Shown: positions 57,861 through 64,000 of the stretch, piece after piece
Layout: each line of letters starts with the position of its first letter
How positions within the stretch are numbered: the stretch's first letter is position 1
Source of the DNA: Planococcus citri
Lineage: Eukaryota; Arthropoda; Insecta; Hemiptera; Pseudococcidae
Length of the DNA: 64,000 nucleotides
Reading direction: 5' to 3'
Assembly: GCF_950023065.1 (NCBI RefSeq)
Contig: NC_088681.1
Coordinates: forward strand, 64,514,836 to 64,578,835
Made by a program: the position numbers and the translations under genes
Notes under the pieces: model-generated
Told to the model about the DNA's origin: nothing
What the model saw: the letters and a program-made list of their open reading frames with translations, nothing else
Databases searched by the model: none

Positions 57861-58870
57861 TAAGAACGTAATATTTTAATGTAAAATTTCACTTCACTCC
57901 CCTCTCTCTCTCTTTTGAAAATCACAGATTGTTCCAAAAATGCCCTGTAAAGTGTCCTGCTTTACGGAGGGGTACGTTTTCAAAAAATGAATATCCGAAA
58001 ACATTCAGCGTGCTTGACAAATGACGCGTCAGTCTTCATTTTCAATTTTTTCTTTCTTTGACTTTGTTTGTTTGTATCAAGAAAAACAATAATCGTCTAT
58101 GTTAAGAATTTCTGATTCTCAGTATTACGATAACTTATAACTTGATATCTTATGTCTCGTAAAAAAAATTTGAACTAGAAAACAAAATACTAGACAAATT
58201 TAAACGTTTGATAGAAGAAATTGTGGGGAAGGGGGGGGATTAGTGCCTTTTTTCAATGTGGTAGAAGGTTGAAGCCGAAGTTAATATGTACAAGATTTAT
58301 TATAAAAATATAATTTGAGTTGATTTCGTAAAGATACGTTTTGCATGTGTACTGAATCAGTAAATGAATGGTTGAATTTGAAATTTACATTGAAAGGGTT
58401 GTAGAAGTTCTGGAAGTCAAAATTTTGATTTTTCAAAAATCACTGAAGAATATTTTTCAAAAAAAGGAAAAAAAAGATTAAATAGAACATTTTGGAGACA
58501 ATTTTGATTTAAAAAAAAAAAAATTATAATTACATACCCTAGTAGGAATTTTTTTCGAATGTTCCAATGAAGAGGATTGGGAGGTTGAGTAAAAATGTAT
58601 TCGACAAAACGATTTTTTTGCATTTTTGTTGAACATAGTAGATCCAATTGCTTCGTATTCTTCGCCTCATATGTACCGTGAATCAAACGTAATCTCCTTA
58701 AGAAAAAAAGTACGATCCGAGTTTTTTTAAATTGTTGATGGAATTTTTCTGACATCTTTGCAGTCAACAATCTCGCTTACTTCTGCATGGCTGAATTTCT
58801 CAAATCCTACGTCATGGTAATTTGACTATTCGATTCTAGGTTCGAATCAAAGTCGAGCTGATTCAAGAAC
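57861..58870 (+). promoter_or_regulatory. upstream module of family copy 4
   Basis: AATGAATATCCGAAAACATTCAGCGTGCTTGACAAATGACGCGTCAG (57985-58031, quoted in parts) matches the other modules. The CAACTGATTGGTGAT block is missing, so this is the shortest module. A G run lies near 58228-58237. 58570 (GTTCCAATGAAGAGGATTGGGAGG) matches the AGTGTTCCAATGAAGAAGG block. It ends with 58829-58851, the conserved inverted repeat. Confidence 0.5.
58829..58851 (+). promoter_or_regulatory. conserved inverted repeat and acceptor, copy 4
   Basis: TTCGATTC and GAATCAAA around TAGGTTC, one mismatch in the right arm, 24 bases before the ATG. Confidence 0.55.
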
Positions 58871-58875
58871 CAGAA

Positions 58876-60720
58876 ATGGCTGGAAAAACTTCCAAAGTGT
58901 ATGATATTATGCATCCGACTCCAGTTTCATTGCAGGAACTATCTGTGATCGCTGTTAGCCTGGAACTGTGGCGTTCTGAAATTGATGAATATCGCAAAAG
59001 CCAATCATTGGAGAGATTTCGTGCTTCAGACAATATAGCCTCATTAAGAGGTAAACTCCCTGAATTACCATCCGTGATTTATGATATGATCGTGAAATAT
59101 GTCTCCAGACTTGGGAAATCAATGGGGGATTGGCTTAAGGAGCATTCCAGAACTGTATCCGATTTTGATAGACATTATCAAAGTTGTGTTTTGGAATATT
59201 TCGATGATTTCATTGCCGATTACGACGGAAATATTGATTTTGTAAGGACAGCCGAACGTATGATGCATTGTGATAGTTTCCATGATGTATTGAAATTCAT
59301 CGTAGCTTGCAGATATTATTTGGAAGACCACGTAAGACGAATATGGCCATCAGTACAGCAGAAGATGGACTTGAAAAGTATTTCTTTTCGTACGAATCCG
59401 CTGTTGTATTACTGGATTTGTAATCTTAGTAATCAGTTGAATAAAATATCCAGGAGCCGGTATGATACGGTTGACGAAGATATGCTTGTAGAGTGTGCTG
59501 CCAAGGGTCATAACTTATCAGCAATAAATCATTTTTGGAGTCGTGTGCCATACGAAAATCAAATGCAAGCAGCTGAGCACGTTTTTCGATGGAATATCGA
59601 AGGATTCGTGAGGTGCATCTTACTGAAGCTGGATGATCAACAATTGGTAAAATTTTTCAATGAGTACGGTCGCAGTCGTTACTTGGTGGGAGTTCTGCTG
59701 GAAAATCATTCTCATGATGAAAGGTTCATCTCTCGTACTTTGATGTGTATAAAAAACGCAATGAATGGTAGCACTTTCTCTAATGTTGTTTCGTACATTT
59801 TGGAAATTATGGCTCGGTTCTTTTTGTCCAGTGATCAACAACAACTTGAGGCTTGGTCGCATGTGGGTTGCATAATATGGAATAGTGCGCCGCATAATTT
59901 AAAGAGATCAGCAATTACAAAAATTTCGTCCGATTTGGAATCACTCATTTGCCGAGATGATGATGGTATTCGTGCTATCCCTCCCGAGTTCCTGTTGTCA
60001 ATTCTCACATATTTTACTTTGGAAGAAACGCAGTCGTTTTGGCGTAGATGCTGGAAGAATTTGATACTGAACAAAAATGTGCGTAATTTGCAACGAATAA
60101 TGAAGATATGTTTCGAACACGAGGATGACATAATCAAGTTCAAGGAAAACTTTATCACCGAATGTGAAAATTTGCAGCTCCGTTGTGTCTCATTATTGTT
60201 CTGCGCAAATTTCGACGAATTAGATGCTTTGGTGAATTTTAGTTGTCCTCGTAGTGCCGAAACTGCGAAACATTTGAAACAGCGATTATTGCAGTTGTGT
60301 TTTATTGGCGAGAGGTCTGATTTTCGCGATGCACATGTTGTTCATTGCGAAGAATTCGATTCGTTTATTAATAACGCTTATGAGAGCATCGATCTCGCGA
60401 ACGATTTTAAACATCAACTGGTATCATCTCCTAATAATTCAAGTGTTGTATCGAGCTGTGTTGGAACACCATCCGTTAGTTACGAAGCATTGAGGAAATT
60501 TATTGAAACATTTGTTTCAACGGAACAAATTTTACTGCAGTTGAAATCCTGCATCATTGATCGCTTGAAGAAAAATGCTATTCGTCGTAGCTCTGCCATT
60601 AAAGACGCTTATTCTAAACCCTTTTTTGACCAGTTTTTGCTTTGGTGCCTCGGAAGTAACGATCAAGTTATGGAATTCGAGCGAACTTATATTACACCCT
60701 GCATCGATGATATTCCATGA
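58876..60720 (+). CDS. uncharacterised tandem-family protein, copy 4
   Basis: A single-exon frame of 614 codons starting MAGKTSKVYDIMHPTPVSLQELSVIAV. A TAG lies in frame 39 bases upstream, inside the predicted acceptor, so the ATG is the start. All family blocks are present (FLEDHVRRIWPSV appears as YLEDHVRRIWPSV; SAPHNLKRSAI; VVHCEEFDSFINNAYES; DQFLLWCLGSND). It has small local length changes against copy 3 (for example CAAKGHNLS for CIHMSGNSL and NEYGRSRYLVG for NEKGTALIQ), so the middle is the most variable part. No signal peptide, membrane span or known domain. The 3' flank matches copy 3. Confidence 0.85.
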   Translation: MAGKTSKVYDIMHPTPVSLQELSVIAVSLELWRSEIDEYRKSQSLERFRASDNIASLRGKLPELPSVIYDMIVKYVSRLGKSMGDWLKEHSRTVSDFDRHYQSCVLEYFDDFIADYDGNIDFVRTAERMMHCDSFHDVLKFIVACRYYLEDHVRRIWPSVQQKMDLKSISFRTNPLLYYWICNLSNQLNKISRSRYDTVDEDMLVECAAKGHNLSAINHFWSRVPYENQMQAAEHVFRWNIEGFVRCILLKLDDQQLVKFFNEYGRSRYLVGVLLENHSHDERFISRTLMCIKNAMNGSTFSNVVSYILEIMARFFLSSDQQQLEAWSHVGCIIWNSAPHNLKRSAITKISSDLESLICRDDDGIRAIPPEFLLSILTYFTLEETQSFWRRCWKNLILNKNVRNLQRIMKICFEHEDDIIKFKENFITECENLQLRCVSLLFCANFDELDALVNFSCPRSAETAKHLKQRLLQLCFIGERSDFRDAHVVHCEEFDSFINNAYESIDLANDFKHQLVSSPNNSSVVSSCVGTPSVSYEALRKFIETFVSTEQILLQLKSCIIDRLKKNAIRRSSAIKDAYSKPFFDQFLLWCLGSNDQVMEFERTYITPCIDDIP

Positions 60721-61539
60721 TTTCTTAGGCTACAGGCATTTGTTAACGTAAAATGAGAAGGTGAACACTGAACAGTCAGTTTTTTTTAATGGTTCTTTAG
60801 GATTCTTTTTTCCAGTCACCTGTTGAGTTTACCCTACTTCTTTTTATCGTTGTAAATTATGCATTAGTTCTTACTACGTTCCTAGTGTGCGTCGTAACAA
60901 ATACGTATGAAAATCGTCGAATTTACATTGTATTTATTCAGCAAATATAGATGATAATTTTGTGAAAAATCCTGACGCGATGGCATTTTTTCATCATTTT
61001 TTTTATAGTGATCACAGCGAATAATTCAAGAAAAATCATCCACCAAAGTTGAATTTCAAACCTACGTTATTTTAAAGAAAGGTCGTCTAGTCTTCTAAAA
61101 GTCATCAAACCGTAATCTTTGATCATTTTTTTCAACTTTGTATGTAAAAACCTTGAAAAAAAATTATCATAAAAATTGTTCCAGTAATCGTTTTTTGTCA
61201 CGAAAATGTCATTATTATCACTTATCAGTGATTTTATTTCTCCCTCTTTCCAACGAGTAGAAATTTTTCGAAGAAAACCGAGTGGAACATTCAGAAATCG
61301 TTACCAAGAACAGCTGAATTTCATTATGTAATTTCAGAATTTATGTTTGTTCTTTATCCAGTTTTTATGAAGAAAAAAAAACTAGTTTTGATGAATTGGC
61401 GAGTTTCAAGATTTATCAGTTTTGAAAAAATTTTTGTAAATAAGAGAAAAAAGTAAAAATTTGGAAATTGTGCATTTGATTTTACCTTCATCGTGATTTT
61501 CGCCAACTTTTTCAAAAATCTCTCCAAAATTAGTGCTAG
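60721..61539. other. 3' flank of copy 4 and spacer
   Basis: 60721-60960 is the family 3' flank as after copy 3. The rest is AT-rich with no frame of interest and no recognisable element. Confidence 0.45.
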
Positions 61540-63260
61540 ACTAGAGGCGCACGGAGATCAGAGAAGACTTGGAAGTAAGCGACGGGAAGAAAGAATCTGC
61601 ATGTATCGGTTCGACTCATTTCAATTGTCATAGTACAATTTTCAACACTGGCTGAAAAAATTCCTGAAATAGCCAAAAAATTCGTGTTGAGTATTTCTAA
61701 CTTGGACATCTTGGTCACGTAAAACAATTTTTTTGAACTTGAAAAAAATACATGAATAATTTCACTATTTGGCGGGAAAAATGGGAAAAAATTAGTACCT
61801 TTTTGAAAATTCTGGTCTGAAAGCAAGACTTCTGAGTGAAAAGATTGTTTCAAATGCTCGGTTGCATTTTTACTTTTTCAATAATCCCTGCAGAATATTT
61901 TCCGAAAAAGGAAAAGAAAGGCGATCGAATCAGGGTATCCACAAGCCTGGAAAACCTGGAAAAGTCAGGGAATTTGGTCGGTCTGGAATAGTCAAGGAAA
62001 AGTCAGGGAATTTCGTAATTTTCACGCAAAATCCCTGGAATTTTGAAAAAACCATCGATTGCAAATTTTGGATAAAGACCTGCGTGGTGAAAGAAAACAT
62101 TATTTTTTACTTTTCGAGAAACAAATTTTCAATAGCTTTTGCCCTCGCTTCGGTCGGACTTGTTTTCTTTTCTTTTTCGGTGGCAAAATGAAAATTTCTA
62201 GATAATAAAAATCAAGTTTTAAAGCCAAAAATGAAGTCCTCACAAAAAAAAAACGATCGTTTGTATGCATCTCAAAATACAAATTTACAAGAGCTTTCGC
62301 CCTCGCTTGGGCCTGTTATGTTTTCTTTTTCAAAATCAGCTTCCTTAAAAAAGAACTACTAGTCCTCGCATTAAAACACCTCGTTTTTATGCCTCTCGAA
62401 ATGCAAATTTTCAGAAACTTTCGCCCTCGTTTCACTCGAGCCTGTTCTTTTGTTTTCAAAAGTAACTTCCTTCAAAAAAAACATCAAAAATTTGAAAAAC
62501 CAAAAAATAAACTCCTCTTATTGAAAAAAAACCCTCGTGTTTGGACATCTCGAAATTAAAATTTTCAAAAGCTGTCGCCAGCTTCGTTCGGGCCAATTTG
62601 TTTCTCGTTTTCAAATGAACAAATTTTACATTTTGAGGTCTCCAAAAATTGAAAAAAAAAAAAAAATCATAAGTCATGAATATTGTATTAATTGGCCAAA
62701 ATTGATGATTTTTTACCACATCAATCCACAAATTTTCATTCTACATACCCCCTCTCAAAATCCTAAAAATAGCTTCTATTTTAAAAATGGACCCAACATG
62801 ATATCTGTCCCTGGTCCGCATCAGCTCTGCTATTTTTCTTAGTCCTGTCAGTAAAAATTATTCTCCATTTTTAAAATTTTAGTTTTTCATTCAGCATTTC
62901 ATTTTTTTTTTGTTTTTAATGAAAACAGTTGATTAAAGTACATATAGCGTTTTTTTTTATCCGAATAAGTATCCAGTTCGAAAAGAAACTTATGAAAAAA
63001 ATTCCCTCTCCCTTCCCCCCCCCCCCAAAAAAAAAAAACCTTCTTCCTTGATTAAAGTATGGAATAAGTATAGAAAATTGGAGAACCTGGTCTGGAAATC
63101 TTGGAAAAGTCAAGGAAAATGAGTTGACAAAAATTGTGGACATCCTGTCGAATAGAACATATCAGAGACATGCAATACGTAAAGAGGACTTTTAGTTAGT
63201 AAGAGTATTTTTCAATTGTTTCATTGAAGAGAGTTGGTAGATCGAGTCAAAATTTGAGGA
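61540..63260 (+). promoter_or_regulatory. orphan upstream module (unit 5), split by an element
   Basis: 61560-61925 matches the family module (GGAAG-AGAAAGAA, GCTGAAAAAATTCC, GAACTTGAAAAAAATAC, AATTAGTACCTTTTT, GAGTGAAAAGATTGTTTCAA). It is interrupted at 61929 and continues at 63145-63260 (AATAGAACATATCAGAGAC, ACTTTTAGTTAGTAAGAG, TTGAAGAGAGTTGGTAGATCGAGTCAAAATTT). It then meets another repeat at about 63261. Any ORF of this unit would lie beyond 64000 or is lost. Confidence 0.6.
61933..63146. mobile_element. 1.2 kb element with CAGGGTATCCACAA ends
   Basis: The ends are CAGGGTATCCACAA (left) and TTGTGGACATCCTG (right), imperfect inverted repeats, flanked by TCGAAT on both sides. Subterminal CCTGGAAAACCTGGAAAAGTC words are a text seen in DNA transposons of many animals. 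Inside, the GCTTTCGCCCTCGCTTCG block recurs about four times (near 62135, 62293, 62420 and 62570) at 130-150 bp spacing. There is no transposase; the superfamily was not assigned. Confidence 0.7.
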
Positions 63261-64000
63261 GCTTGGAATCAAAACTCACTTTTGACACCAAAAATCGATA
63301 TGCGTTTTTTTGCGGATTCGGATACTTCTTCAATTTCTCTATCACCCTACAGAATCCATTTTTCGGAATTCGGCCCCAGTTCTTCACAATTTCGTGTTAA
63401 AAAGTGCCCTTGGAGTCAAAACTGGCAAAAGTGAGTTTTGACTCCAAGGTATAAAAAAAACTGTATTTTCAAGGTCGCATGGCAGTCTACAAAGCCAAAA
63501 TGGCAAAATGATTCAATTGCAACTTCGGAAGCATTTTCTGATAGTGAAAATAGCAGAAATGGTAGTTTTGAATTTGGAAGTTATGCAACTGAGGAGGTAA
63601 AAAATTGGATGTACTGAGCGCTCAAAACTTTTAAAGCTCTCTGGAGGCGGAACAAAATACTCTACAGAAAAATGAAGTCGAGGAAAATTGTAGAGAATTA
63701 AATTTCCAATCGACGTAATGTCGTTAGTTTTTTTCTAGGGTGCTTAGTTTTCTATATATTTGCAAAAGAAAGTATAATTTTTGGAAAAATTCAGCGCTCA
63801 AAACTTTTAAAGCTGTCTGGAGACGGAACGAAGCATTCTACAGAAAAATTAAATCGAGGAAAACTGTAGAGAATTAAATTTCCAATCGACATAATGTCGT
63901 TAGTTTTTTTCTAGGAGGCTTATTTTTCGATATATTTGCAAAAGAAAGTAAAATTACCCCACCTTGGAATCAAGTTATTGTCGATTTTCTCGAAACTTTG
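63261..64000. repeat. repeat element with inverted and ~174 bp tandem parts, runs off the window
   Basis: TGGAATCAAAACTCACTTTTG near 63265 has its complement CAAAAGTGAGTTTTGACTCCA near 63427. Then a unit of about 174 bp (GCGCTCAAAACTTTTAAAGCT, AATTAAATTTCCAATCGAC, TTTTTTTCTAGG) is present twice, at about 63619 and 63793. ACCTTGGAATCAAG near 63960 repeats the left edge. No gene. Confidence 0.75.

Overview
The window is AT-rich eukaryotic DNA, almost certainly from an arthropod. It has spliced genes with GT-AG introns, AATAAA signals, many non-autonomous DNA transposons and very long poly-A/T-rich gaps. The one gene I can name, Hey, is a clear insect-type copy. The frequent TACCTAC/GAGTACGAG words and the lineage-specific gene family make me think of a scale insect or mealybug, but that is a guess and not shown by the sequence. 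Bacterial features (operons, ribosome binding sites, CRISPR) are absent.

Region 1 (1-12.4 kb) has no convincing protein gene. It holds foldback elements: a 1.39 kb one at 1474-2860, and a 2.76 kb one at 3731-6493 whose ~950 bp arms are almost identical. It also has A-rich degenerate arrays, a hAT-like element (10818-11562) and one candidate non-coding exon at 7423-7502. A diverged copy of that exon, with its upstream intron sequence, recurs 21 kb away at 28822-28915.

Region 2 (12.5-24.75 kb) is the Hey gene: three coding exons (13314-13483, 15909-16126, 23129-23883) giving a 380-residue bHLH-Orange repressor ending in YRPW. Intron 1 contains a 2.3 kb nested foldback element. Intron 2 (7 kb) contains a cluster of consensus Su(H)/CSL sites, fitting Notch control.

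Region 3 (24.75-32.4 kb) is non-coding. It has a 1.6 kb field of about 25 palindromes related to TCGTTCGCGAACGA, a tRNA-derived (SINE-like) segment and a GGTAAATT tandem array.

Region 4 (32.4-64 kb) is a plus-strand tandem array of an unrecognised family of ~615-residue, single-exon proteins. Four copies are intact (34718, 42094, 53996, 58876). Each has a shared ~1 kb upstream module ending in a conserved inverted repeat and probable splice acceptor 25-52 bases before the ATG. Between them lie at least two scars of copies that lost the ORF (near 50.3-52.1 kb and 57.6-57.85 kb) and an orphan upstream module (61.54-63.25 kb), so the array has been larger and probably continues past the right edge. 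A different single-exon gene at 48526-50262 combines an N-terminal RING-like zinc site, a coiled coil, polyQ and a C-terminal SGNH/GDSH-like domain without the catalytic serine. A Ty3/gypsy-type reverse transcriptase pseudogene on the minus strand (56.1-57.5 kb) is broken by a poly-A-tailed insert and then by a 364 bp hAT element.

The best candidate for an undescribed system is this array: intact, fast-diverging paralogues with a common 5' control module, interleaved with ghosts and transposons.
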